A DNA stretch of 42,678 nt from Firmicutes bacterium ADurb.Bin146. GTDB lineage: Bacteria; Bacillota; Clostridia; DUPQ01. The position numbers were made by a program, and so were the translations under genes. This document shows positions 7,404 through 15,670 of the stretch, piece by piece. Within the stretch, counting starts at the first letter, position 1. Each line of letters opens with the position of its first letter. The notes beneath the pieces are model-generated. The model ran no database searches, was not told the origin of the DNA, and saw nothing but the letters and a program-made list of their open reading frames with translations. The DNA lies in NCBI GenBank assembly GCA_002070475.1, contig MWDI01000035.1, forward strand, positions 1 to 42,678. Reading direction: 5' to 3'.

Positions 7404-8534
7404 CTATATAAGCTTTTCGACCAGGGCTATCATTACACCTCCGGCAACTACTGAAGCGATCTGACCTGCCACATTAGCGCCAGCCGCATGCATTAACAAA
7501 AAATTGGTCGGGTCTTCTTTAAGACCCATTTTGTGAATAACTCGCGATGACATCGGAAAAGCAGATATACCTGCAGCTCCGACCATTGGATTTATTTTCT
7601 TTTTACTGAACAGATTAAGGAATTTAGCAAACAGTACTCCTCCTATCGTATCAAACACAAATGCAACAAGTCCTAATAGAATTATTATGAGAGTATCTAC
7701 CTTCACAAAAAGGTCATATCTCATCTTGGACGCAATAGTTATCCCAAGCAATATGGTTACTAGGTTTGCAAGTTCTTTCTGAGCGGAATCAGATAATATT
7801 CTCAATACCTTGCACTCTCTTAAAAGATTACCAAACATTAGAAATCCTACTAAAGCTACTGACCTTGGCGCAAGTATACCCACAATGGCAGTTGTTATTA
7901 TAGGAAACAGTATCCTAACTGTTGTTGATACATTTTTCTGTTCATAAGGCATTCTTATGAGTCTTTCCTTTTTGGTTGTAATAAGACGGATAACAGGAGG
8001 TTGAATAATAGGTACCAGCGCCATATATGAATATGCTGCCACAATAATCGCACCTATGTAGTTGCTGTTAAAGTAGTTTGCGACAAATATTGATGTGGGA
8101 CCATCTGCTGCTCCTATAATACCTATTGATGCAGCATCTTTTAAATCAAACCCAAGTAATGCTGCAAGAGCAAATGTAAAGAATATTCCGAACTGTGCCG
8201 CAGCACCAAAAAGAAGCATTTTAGGATTTGACAAAAGCGGTCCGAAGTCTATCATTGCGCCTATTCCGATAAATAATAGAAGAGGAAACAGTTCATTTGC
8301 TATTCCTGCATTAAATAATACGTCCAATACGCCTACTTCGGTATTTCCGTTAATTATCTGAGTTACAGCTCCGGATGTCGGCAGATTCGCAAGAATCGCA
8401 CCAAAACCCATTGGCAGCAGCAATGTCGGCTCCATGTCCTTGGCTATAGCAAGCCAAATCAATACACCTCCGATAATCCACATAAGGACCATCTCCCACC
8501 TGATTTCCAGTACATTAGAAAAAATATCAGCCAT
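7404..8534 (-). CDS. Na+-translocating decarboxylase beta subunit (OadB/GcdB/MmdB family)
   Basis: A 376-residue polytopic membrane protein that couples decarboxylation of a carboxybiotin to outward Na+ pumping. The length matches the shorter GcdB/MmdB type. The re-entrant loop motif IIGAADGPTSIF carries the conserved Asp that binds Na+ in Klebsiella OadB. The C-terminal HAAGANVAGQIASVVAGG stretch corresponds to the second conserved Asn/Gly loop. No carboxyltransferase (OadA, GcdA or MmdA) or biotin carrier is encoded here, so the substrate (oxaloacetate, glutaconyl-CoA or methylmalonyl-CoA) cannot be read from context. It is transcribed divergently from the nucleoside operon. Confidence 0.93.
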   Translation of the reverse strand: MADIFSNVLEIRWEMVLMWIIGGVLIWLAIAKDMEPTLLLPMGFGAILANLPTSGAVTQIINGNTEVGVLDVLFNAGIANELFPLLLFIGIGAMIDFGPLLSNPKMLLFGAAAQFGIFFTFALAALLGFDLKDAASIGIIGAADGPTSIFVANYFNSNYIGAIIVAAYSYMALVPIIQPPVIRLITTKKERLIRMPYEQKNVSTTVRILFPIITTAIVGILAPRSVALVGFLMFGNLLRECKVLRILSDSAQKELANLVTILLGITIASKMRYDLFVKVDTLIIILLGLVAFVFDTIGGVLFAKFLNLFSKKKINPMVGAAGISAFPMSSRVIHKMGLKEDPTNFLLMHAAGANVAGQIASVVAGGVMIALVEKLI

Positions 8535-8587
8535 TTTCTTCTCTTTTCATAAATTTACAGGTTAAATGCCTGTTTTCATTGATATAT

Positions 8588-8617
8588 ATAATACTTTTAA
8601 TGCACCTCTTTCGTCAA
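8588..8617 (-). promoter_or_regulatory. Promoter for the decarboxylase beta/gamma genes
   Basis: On the minus strand TTGACG (8612-8617) and TATTAT (8588-8593) are spaced by 18 bases. It lies back to back with the deoC promoter, the two -35 boxes being only eight bases apart. Confidence 0.42.
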
Positions 8618-8625
8618 GCGATTAG

Positions 8626-8654
8626 TTGCATATCCCGCCCTATTTATATATACT
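8626..8654 (+). promoter_or_regulatory. Candidate promoter for deoC
   Basis: TTGCAT (8626-8631) and TATACT (8649-8654) are separated by 17 bases. The -35 box is weak and the -10 is good. Start of transcription near 8661 would give a leader of about 18 bases before the preferred ATG at 8679, and would make the ATG at 8661 too early to be translated. Confidence 0.4.
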
Positions 8655-8678
8655 TTATTCATGAAAGGAACTGCAAAG

Positions 8679-9344
8679 ATGAATATAAAAACCATATTAT
8701 CCAAGGTAGATCATACTCTTCTCAAACAGACAGCCAAATGGGAAGATATTAAACTTGTATGTGAGGATGCTGTTAAATACGGATGCGCATCAGCCTGCAT
8801 CCCTCCGTTTTTTGTTAAAACAGCTAAGAGTTATTTTAAAAATAAGCTGACAATATGTACTGTAATTGGATTTCCTAACGGATACAGTACCACAAGAACG
8901 AAATGTTTTGAAGCTTCACAAGCAGTGAATGACGGAGCTGATGAAATTGATATGGTAGTAAATATAAATATGATTAAGGACCGGCTTTATGATGACATAC
9001 TCGATGAAATAAACCAGGTTAAAAAGGCATGTTCAGAGAAGCTTCTTAAAGTTATAATCGAGACCTGCCTTCTGACTGAAGAAGAGAAAATAAAGATGTG
9101 CGAGATAATATCGAAAAGCGATGCTGATTATATCAAGACTTCAACAGGCTTTTCCACCTCCGGAGCCACAAAGGAAGATATAATACTGTTTAGGGAAAAC
9201 ATAAGAAACGGGAAACTTATAAAAGCAGCCGGGGGTATCAAATCATTGAATGATGCAGAGGAATTTATAAATCTCGGAGCATCTCGACTGGGCACATCCA
9301 GTATAGTAAAGATAATAAAAGACGAACAGGTTGCTGGTTACTAA
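8679..9344 (+). CDS. deoC: Deoxyribose-phosphate aldolase
   Basis: Cleaves 2-deoxyribose-5-phosphate to glyceraldehyde-3-phosphate and acetaldehyde, the last step of deoxynucleoside breakdown. The 221-residue protein shows the class I aldolase features: KVDHTLL at the N-terminus, DEIDMVVN with the active-site Asp, the LLKVIIETCLL strand with a catalytic Lys, and YIKTSTGF with the Schiff-base Lys. The later KAAGGIKS forms the phosphate-binding loop. The ATG at 8679 is chosen because AAAGGA at 8664-8669 is correctly spaced before it. An in-frame ATG at 8661 lies upstream of that site. It heads a nucleoside salvage cluster. Confidence 0.95.
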   Translation: MNIKTILSKVDHTLLKQTAKWEDIKLVCEDAVKYGCASACIPPFFVKTAKSYFKNKLTICTVIGFPNGYSTTRTKCFEASQAVNDGADEIDMVVNINMIKDRLYDDILDEINQVKKACSEKLLKVIIETCLLTEEEKIKMCEIISKSDADYIKTSTGFSTSGATKEDIILFRENIRNGKLIKAAGGIKSLNDAEEFINLGASRLGTSSIVKIIKDEQVAGY

Positions 9345-9450
9345 ATTGTGAAAAGAATGTGAACTTTTTGCTCTTTTGCCCTTGTTTATGCTTTCTAAAT
9401 CTGTTAATATTGATGTGCAGATTTCATTATATGAAAGAAGGAGTGTAATT

Positions 9451-10527
9451 ATGAAAAAACTATTTAGTATCGTATTGGTAGTGGTGCTTTTGGTCTCAAT
9501 GCTATCATTAGCAGGCTGCCAGGCTAAAACCTATGAGTTGGCAATGATCACCGACGTAGGAGACATCGATGATAAATCATTCAACCAAGGAACATGGGAA
9601 GGAATAAAAGAATATGCGGAAGCTAATAAAATTTCGCATAAGTATTACAAACCCACAGAAGCTTCTACAGATGCATATGTTGCAGCAATTGATCTTGCTG
9701 TCTCATCTGGAGCTAAGGTAATAGTAACACCAGGATTCTTGTTCGAAGAAGCTGTATATATCGCCCAGGATAAATATCCAGAAGTAAAGTTTATTCTCTT
9801 GGATGGCACACCTCATGATGCTAATTGGGAAAACTTTAAAACTGGCCCTAATGTGTATGCAGTAGTATATGCTGAAGAACAGGTTGGGTACCTTGCAGGT
9901 TATGCTGCAGTAATGGATGGATATAGAAACCTTGGTTATCAGGGCGGAATGGCAGTTCCTGCAGTATGCAGATACGGTTTCGGATTTGTTCAGGGAGCTG
10001 ATGATGCTGCTAAGGAACTTGGACTTGCTAAAGGTGCTGTTAAGCTAATGTACAACTATTCAGGAGACTTCGCAGATACCCCAGCTTCACAAACAAGAGC
10101 TGCAGGTTGGTATCAGTCAGGTGTTGAAGTTATATTCGCAGCAGGTGGAAAAGTTGGAAACTCTGTTATGTCAGCAGCTGAAACAGCTAATAAAGCCGTT
10201 ATCGGTGTTGACGTAGACCAATCAGCTGAGTCAGCAACAGTTATTTCATCAGCAATGAAGGGTTTGGCATATATGGTTCAGTATGGTTTGAAAGAATACT
10301 ATGCAGGAACATTCCCAGGAGGGCAGGCTGTTATAGTTGGAGCTGAATCCAATGCAGTAAGTCTTGCATCCTTTGCAACTTCAAAATGGAGAACCTTCGC
10401 ACAGGCTGATTATGATGCTTTATTCGCAAAACTTGCAGATGGAGTTGTAGTTCCTCAAAAGGATGATGGAAGAACTGACCCAACAGAACTTAATCCTCAA
10501 TATATCACATTGACCTTTGTTGAGTAA
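9451..10527 (+). CDS. BMP-family nucleoside-binding lipoprotein of an ABC transporter
   Basis: The extracellular substrate-binding component of a BmpA/Med/NupN-type ABC importer. The 358-residue protein has a lipoprotein signal with lipobox LAGC (Cys23). A two-lobed binding domain follows, starting with LAMITDVGDIDDKSFNQ, a hallmark of the BMP family in which the Asp/Asn residues contact the nucleoside. VGYLAGYAA and GVDVDQS are further family motifs. The ATG at 9451 follows an AGAAGGAG site at 9435-9442. A longer frame opening at 9376 would place extra residues before the signal peptide and is rejected. The next genes supply the ATPase and permeases, separated by a hairpin that may set a higher dose of binding protein. 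Confidence 0.93.
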   Translation: MKKLFSIVLVVVLLVSMLSLAGCQAKTYELAMITDVGDIDDKSFNQGTWEGIKEYAEANKISHKYYKPTEASTDAYVAAIDLAVSSGAKVIVTPGFLFEEAVYIAQDKYPEVKFILLDGTPHDANWENFKTGPNVYAVVYAEEQVGYLAGYAAVMDGYRNLGYQGGMAVPAVCRYGFGFVQGADDAAKELGLAKGAVKLMYNYSGDFADTPASQTRAAGWYQSGVEVIFAAGGKVGNSVMSAAETANKAVIGVDVDQSAESATVISSAMKGLAYMVQYGLKEYYAGTFPGGQAVIVGAESNAVSLASFATSKWRTFAQADYDALFAKLADGVVVPQKDDGRTDPTELNPQYITLTFVE

Positions 10528-10551
10528 GATTAAAAAAACATAATACCATTT

Positions 10552-10577
10552 AGACTGCCATATAATTGTGGCAGTCT
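10552..10577 (+). terminator. Intra-operon hairpin after the binding-protein gene
   Basis: A perfect 9-base-pair stem, AGACTGCCA (10552-10560) with TGGCAGTCT (10569-10577), surrounds an eight-base loop and is followed by the T-rich TATTATATTT. It could be a leaky terminator or an mRNA 3'-end stabiliser. The remaining gap to 10678 is very AT-rich and contains weak -10-like strings (TATAAT at 10633, TACAAT at 10650), but no clear complete promoter. Confidence 0.7.
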
Positions 10578-10678
10578 TATTATATTTACATTCAAAATTG
10601 TCTTCTATATTTATTATTTACCCTAAATAATATATAATAATATAAGTTATACAATACTTAAAGCCAAGGAGCGAGTTC

Positions 10679-12208
10679 ATGGATTACATCATCGAGATGT
10701 TGAACATCAGGAAGGAATTTCCCGGAATTGTCGCTAATGATGATATCACCCTTCAAATCAGAAAAACAGAAATACATGCCCTATTGGGTGAAAACGGAGC
10801 AGGCAAAAGCACTCTTATGAGTGTGCTTTTCGGTTTATATAAACCTGAAAAAGGCATTATAAAATTAAGAGGCAAGCAAGTAAATATTACAGATCCAAAA
10901 ACAGCAAGTCATCTGGGTATTGGAATGGTCCATCAGCATTTCAAATTGGTTGATGACTTTACAGTACTGGAAAATATCATATTAGGTGCAGAAACAGTTA
11001 AGAACGGGTTCCTTAAAATGGATGAAGCAAAAAAGAAAGTTGTAGAGTTAAGCAACCGCTATAAGCTGTATATAGATCCTGATGCAAAAGTATCCAGTAT
11101 TACTGTTGGTATGCAACAGAGAGTGGAAATACTTAAAATGCTGTATCGAGATAATGAGATATTAATTTTTGATGAGCCTACAGCAGTGCTTACCCCACAG
11201 GAAATAGACGAGCTTATGAATATAATGAAAGAACTTTCAAAAGAAGGTAAGTCTCTTGTTTTCATTACCCATAAGCTTGAGGAAATTAAAAAAGTTGCTG
11301 ACAGAGTAACCGTCTTGCGAAGAGGAAAAGGCATTGGAACATATAACGTTAAGGATGTCACAAAAGAATTTTTAAGCGAGATGATGGTTGGAAGAAAGGT
11401 ACAATTTACTGTTGACAAAAAAAATATTCCTCCTAAAGAAATAATTTTTGAAGTGAAAAACCTTTCTATGAAGACAAAAGGAACTACACGTAATGCAATT
11501 AACAATATTTCTTTCAATGTAAGAAAAAATGAAATCGTTTGTATTGCAGGGATAGATGGAAACGGGCAGAGCGAGCTGGTATATGCATTGACAGGATTAA
11601 AACATATTGATGGAGGTCAGATACTTGTTAATGGAGAGGATTGGACCAAAAAGAGTATTCGATATAGAAATTCCCATGGTATGAGTCATATTCCTGAAGA
11701 CAGACATAAATACGGTCTTGTGCTGGAATACAGCATGGCATATAACCTTATACTTCAGTCATACTTCACTGAAAGATTCCAAAAAAACGGTTTTTTGAAA
11801 AAGAAGAGTATTTTTTCTTATGCTGATAACCTTATTAAAAAATTCGATATACGAAGCGGACAGGGTTCTCAAACTGTCACAAGATCTATGTCTGGAGGGA
11901 ACCAGCAGAAAGTAATTCTGGCAAGAGAGATTGATAAAAATCCATCAATTATGATTGCAGTACAACCAGCAAGAGGATTGGATGTCGGAGCCACAGAATT
12001 TATACACAAACAGCTTGTAGCACAAAGAGATGCCGGAAAAGCTGTACTTCTTATCTCACTTGAACTTGAAGAAGTCATGAACTTAAGCGATAGGATACTT
12101 GTTATATATGAAGGTGAACTGGTAGGAGAGCTTAATCCTAAGAAGGTAACCATCCAGGAGGTTGGTTTATATATGGCAGGAGCAAAAAGAGATGAGGTGA
12201 AGGCATGA
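10679..12208 (+). CDS. Nucleoside ABC transporter, duplicated ATPase subunit (NupO/YufO-like)
   Basis: A 509-residue protein with two ABC ATPase halves, as in sugar- and nucleoside-type (CUT2/BMP) importers. The first half has Walker A GENGAGKST, a degenerate signature (SSITVGMQQRVEIL) and Walker B ILIFDEPTAVL. The second has an altered Walker A (GIDGNGQSEL, lacking the Lys), an intact MSGGNQQKV signature and IAVQPARGLDVGA. Loss of the second Walker A Lys is normal in this family. An AAGGAG site at 10665-10670 precedes the ATG. The stop overlaps the first permease gene (ATGA). Confidence 0.95.
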   Translation: MDYIIEMLNIRKEFPGIVANDDITLQIRKTEIHALLGENGAGKSTLMSVLFGLYKPEKGIIKLRGKQVNITDPKTASHLGIGMVHQHFKLVDDFTVLENIILGAETVKNGFLKMDEAKKKVVELSNRYKLYIDPDAKVSSITVGMQQRVEILKMLYRDNEILIFDEPTAVLTPQEIDELMNIMKELSKEGKSLVFITHKLEEIKKVADRVTVLRRGKGIGTYNVKDVTKEFLSEMMVGRKVQFTVDKKNIPPKEIIFEVKNLSMKTKGTTRNAINNISFNVRKNEIVCIAGIDGNGQSELVYALTGLKHIDGGQILVNGEDWTKKSIRYRNSHGMSHIPEDRHKYGLVLEYSMAYNLILQSYFTERFQKNGFLKKKSIFSYADNLIKKFDIRSGQGSQTVTRSMSGGNQQKVILAREIDKNPSIMIAVQPARGLDVGATEFIHKQLVAQRDAGKAVLLISLELEEVMNLSDRILVIYEGELVGELNPKKVTIQEVGLYMAGAKRDEVKA

Positions 12209-13374
12209 ACAATCAAAATTCAATAAATCAGTTTTTTGACAGATTAAGCAGAAAAAAAGGTACAGCAAGCCTCCTTTCATCACTTATTGCAATAGGTATA
12301 GGACTTGTCATAGGTCTTATTATTTTATTAATATCGAATCCTGAAGAAGCATTTGCCGGATTCTTTACTATGTTAAGCGGTGGTCTTAATGATGGTACAA
12401 GAAGTTTTGGTAATGTTTTCTATATAGCAACACCTATTATAATGACAGGACTTGCGGTCGGATTTGCATTTAAAACAGGTCTATTTAACATAGGTGCAAG
12501 CGGACAGTTTATTGTAGGAGCTTATGTTGCAGTACTGATTGGAGTCAAGTTACCAGTGCTTGGTGGTTTCCAGTGGATAATAGGGATACTGGCAGCTATG
12601 CTCGCAGGAGCTATCTGGGGAGCGATACCTGGACTATTAAAAGCATTTTTGAATGTACATGAAGTCATTGCATCAATCATGATGAACTATATCGGAATGT
12701 ATCTTGTAAATTATCTTATTAAGCAGACGGTACTTAATGTATACACAAACAGGTCTCTTCCTGTAGCTTCTACAGCCAATATACCGAAGATGGGTCTTAC
12801 AGCTATATTCCCCGGTTCCAGCATTAATGGTGGTTTATTAGTAGCAATATTATTTGTTATATTAATGTATATTATTCTTGAAAAAACTACATTTGGATAT
12901 GAGCTGAAGGCCTGCGGTTATAATAGGTATGCAGCTAAGTATGCAGGCATAAACGAAGCAAGAAGCATCATTCTTTCTATGGCTATATCGGGAATGCTTG
13001 CAGGAGTCGGTGGTGCTTTGTTCTATCTTTCAGGTGCAGGTGTCTATATCGAGGTTGTTGATGTTTTGGCTTCTCAGGGATTTACTGGCATATCCGTTTC
13101 ATTGCTCGGCATGAGCAATCCTATAGGAATCCTTTTCTCAGGAATATTTATAGCATGGCTGCAGATAGGCGGTTTCTATATGCAACGTTACAGTTTCGTT
13201 CCGGAATTTATACAAATTATCACTGCAATAATTATTTACTGTTCTGCAGCTTCCCTGCTTATAAGAAACTACTTAGAGCTTAAAAAGATTAACAGAGACG
13301 AGAAACGTTCTCTTGACCTAATTGATGATACTGCCGAAATTGTCAACGGTAAAAATGAAGGAGGTGAAAACTGA
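12205..13374 (+). CDS. Nucleoside ABC transporter permease 1 (NupP/YufP-like)
   Basis: A 389-residue inner-membrane permease of the BPD_transp_2 (LivH/RbsC-like) family, with about nine to ten membrane helices and a charged C-terminal tail. Characteristic stretches are FKTGLFNIGASGQF and VHEVIASIMMNYIG. ATYGYELKACG-like coupling residues appear as FGYELKACGYN, a segment thought to contact the ATPase. It overlaps the ATPase gene by four bases and shares one base with the next permease, so the three are translated together. Confidence 0.94.
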   Translation: MNNQNSINQFFDRLSRKKGTASLLSSLIAIGIGLVIGLIILLISNPEEAFAGFFTMLSGGLNDGTRSFGNVFYIATPIIMTGLAVGFAFKTGLFNIGASGQFIVGAYVAVLIGVKLPVLGGFQWIIGILAAMLAGAIWGAIPGLLKAFLNVHEVIASIMMNYIGMYLVNYLIKQTVLNVYTNRSLPVASTANIPKMGLTAIFPGSSINGGLLVAILFVILMYIILEKTTFGYELKACGYNRYAAKYAGINEARSIILSMAISGMLAGVGGALFYLSGAGVYIEVVDVLASQGFTGISVSLLGMSNPIGILFSGIFIAWLQIGGFYMQRYSFVPEFIQIITAIIIYCSAASLLIRNYLELKKINRDEKRSLDLIDDTAEIVNGKNEGGEN

Positions 13375-14333
13375 TGGATATGCTTTATCTTTTACTGAGA
13401 CAGACTATGTTTTTCTCCATTCCACTACTGATAGTAGCTCTTGGCGGTATGTTTTCCGAAAGAAGCGGCATAACAAATATCGCTCTTGAAGGAATTATGG
13501 TAATGGGAGGATTTGCAGGCATATATTTCATAAATCAAATGCAATCTGATATGAGTGGTCAGTGGCTTCTCATACTAGCTGTAATAATTGCAATTGCCGG
13601 AGGAGCGATTTTCTCTGTTCTTCACGCATATGCCTCTATTAACTTAAAAGCAGATCAAGTCATATCCGGTACTGCACTTAATATGTTTGCTCCTGCTTTC
13701 GTTATTTATATTGCCAGAATGATTCAACCATCCGGCATAGCTAATGTTTCCTTTAAAAACACTTTCCTTATATCAAAAGTCCCTGTTCTAGGAGATATAC
13801 CTGTAATTGGAGATATTTTCTTCAACAATACATATATAACTACATTCATAGGATTTTTAATTCTCATAGTATCTTCAATAGTATTATATAGAACTCGCTT
13901 TGGTATGCGTCTTAGAGCCTGCGGAGAACATCCTCAGGCAGCGGATTCTGTCGGGATCAATGTTTATAAGATGAGATATATAGCTGTTATAATATCTGGA
14001 GCCCTTGCCGGTCTAGGTGGTTTGGTACTTACAATACCGATTTCCACTGAGTTCAAAGGTGCGGTAAATGGTTATGGCTTCTTAGCATTAGCCGTCCTTA
14101 TATTCGGACAATGGAAACCTATGAGGATATTATTGGCTTCTCTCTTCTTCGGTTTTATGCAAACCATATCTGCAGCTTATTCTGCAATACCTTTCTTATT
14201 GAATCTGAATATTCCTTCAGAATTCTTTAAGATGACCCCATATATAGCTACACTAATAGTACTTGCCTTCTCGTCAAAATCCAGCAAGGCTCCAAAAGCA
14301 GTAGGTCAACCTTATGATCAGGGAGCAAGATAG
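13374..14333 (+). CDS. Nucleoside ABC transporter permease 2 (NupQ/YufQ-like)
   Basis: A 319-residue second permease of the same family. It has the conserved SERSGITNIALEGIMVMGGF start and the RFGMRLRACGEHPQAADSVGI coupling segment (quoted here in part, roughly residues 175-197). It pairs with the upstream permease to form the heterodimeric membrane channel. The ATG overlaps the previous stop (TGATG) and is preceded by GGAGGTG. The phosphorylase gene follows after two bases. Confidence 0.94.
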   Translation: MDMLYLLLRQTMFFSIPLLIVALGGMFSERSGITNIALEGIMVMGGFAGIYFINQMQSDMSGQWLLILAVIIAIAGGAIFSVLHAYASINLKADQVISGTALNMFAPAFVIYIARMIQPSGIANVSFKNTFLISKVPVLGDIPVIGDIFFNNTYITTFIGFLILIVSSIVLYRTRFGMRLRACGEHPQAADSVGINVYKMRYIAVIISGALAGLGGLVLTIPISTEFKGAVNGYGFLALAVLIFGQWKPMRILLASLFFGFMQTISAAYSAIPFLLNLNIPSEFFKMTPYIATLIVLAFSSKSSKAPKAVGQPYDQGAR

Positions 14334-14335
14334 CA

Positions 14336-15637
14336 ATGAGAATGTATGATATCATTCAAAGAAAAAGAGACAACTATGAGCTGACAGACGAACAAATCAG
14401 ATATTTCGTTAAAGGGTATACAGATGGTTCTATACCTGATTATCAGGCTGCTGCTCTATTAATGGCAATCTATTTTAACGGTATGAATGATCATGAAACT
14501 ACCACCCTGACTTTATCAATGGCGGAATCGGGAGATATGATTGATCTTTCTTCTGTAAAAGGGATTACTGTAGATAAACACAGTACCGGCGGAGTAGGAG
14601 ACAAGACTTCTTTGATAATAGCCCCGTGTGTGGCTTCTTTAGGCTTTAAAGTAGCTAAAATGAGCGGAAGAGGACTCGGACATACCGGAGGGACCGTCGA
14701 TAAGCTGGAATCAATACCCGGCTACAGGACTTCTCTGGATAGAAATGAGTTTATAGATAATGTAAACAGGATAGGAATAGCCCTTGTCGGACAAAGCGGC
14801 AACCTTGCCCCCGCAGACAAAAAGATATATGCATTGCGAGACGTAACAGCAACTGTTGGATGCCTTCCTCTTATTGTGTCAAGCATAATGAGCAAGAAGA
14901 TTGCAGCAGGATCGCAAAACATTCTGCTGGACGTAAAGGTTGGGACAGGATCTTTCACTCCTAAGCTGGAAGATGCGATTAAATTGGCACAGAAGATGGT
15001 TGATGTAGGAAAACTTGCAGGCAGAAAAATAGCTGCCCTAATAACCAATATGGACGTACCTTTAGGAAAAGCTATTGGCAACAGCATGGAGATAATTGAA
15101 GCATGCGAGATATTGCAGAATAAAGGGCCTGCTGATTTAAGAGAGGTATGTGTTGAATTATCAGCATATATGGTATTACTATGCACTAATGATTCATATG
15201 AAAACTGCAGGAAAAAAGTTTTAGAGAGTTTGGAAAATGGTTCTGCATATAATAAGTTCAAACAGCTTGTTTCGGTACAGGGCGGTGATTCTACATATAT
15301 TGACAACCCGGACCTGTTTAAAAAAGCTACATATTCTTATGACATTAAAGCTACTCAATCCGGTTATGTTTTTTCAATGGATACAGCATGTATTGGAGAG
15401 GTTTCTTTAATGCTTGGAGCTGGACGTGAGAAAAAGGAAGATTTTATTGATTACGAGGCAGGTATATATATACATGCAAAAACCGGAGACAAGGTAGAAA
15501 AAGGCCAGGTTATTGCAACATTGCATACTAACAGAAAACACATTATACACGAAGCGGAACTGGAGTATTTAAAAACACTTACTTTTTCAAAAAATGCTCC
15601 ACCTCATCAAAAACTTATATACCAATTAGTAAAATGA
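14336..15637 (+). CDS. pdp: Pyrimidine-nucleoside phosphorylase
   Basis: Phosphorolyses uridine, thymidine and deoxyuridine to the free base and (deoxy)ribose-1-phosphate. The 433-residue length and the thymidine/pyrimidine phosphorylase signature SGRGLGHTGGTVDKLE (near residue 108) are diagnostic. The phosphate-binding DKHSTGGVGDKTS loop also fits, and DVKVGTGSF is present. The protein follows the transporter genes by two bases, so imported nucleosides meet the enzyme from the same transcript. Deoxyribose-5-phosphate for DeoC would still need a phosphopentomutase (deoB), which is not in the window. Confidence 0.95.
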   Translation: MRMYDIIQRKRDNYELTDEQIRYFVKGYTDGSIPDYQAAALLMAIYFNGMNDHETTTLTLSMAESGDMIDLSSVKGITVDKHSTGGVGDKTSLIIAPCVASLGFKVAKMSGRGLGHTGGTVDKLESIPGYRTSLDRNEFIDNVNRIGIALVGQSGNLAPADKKIYALRDVTATVGCLPLIVSSIMSKKIAAGSQNILLDVKVGTGSFTPKLEDAIKLAQKMVDVGKLAGRKIAALITNMDVPLGKAIGNSMEIIEACEILQNKGPADLREVCVELSAYMVLLCTNDSYENCRKKVLESLENGSAYNKFKQLVSVQGGDSTYIDNPDLFKKATYSYDIKATQSGYVFSMDTACIGEVSLMLGAGREKKEDFIDYEAGIYIHAKTGDKVEKGQVIATLHTNRKHIIHEAELEYLKTLTFSKNAPPHQKLIYQLVK

Positions 15638-15640
15638 TAG

Positions 15641-15646
15641 TATAAT
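15641..15646 (+). promoter_or_regulatory. Candidate -10 box for the DUF5050-like gene
   Basis: A perfect TATAAT lies directly after the pdp stop codon, 25 bases before the next ATG, without a recognisable -35 box. It suggests the following gene can be transcribed separately from the nucleoside operon. Read-through from pdp is equally possible. Confidence 0.35.
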
Positions 15647-15670
15647 ATTGAGCATTGGAGTTATATAAGT

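Noticed and set aside
9345..9450. Purine riboswitch before the nucleoside-binding protein gene
   Set aside because: No conserved purine-aptamer loops or matching stem pairs can be seen. The gap is short and only a weak promoter-like pair is present.
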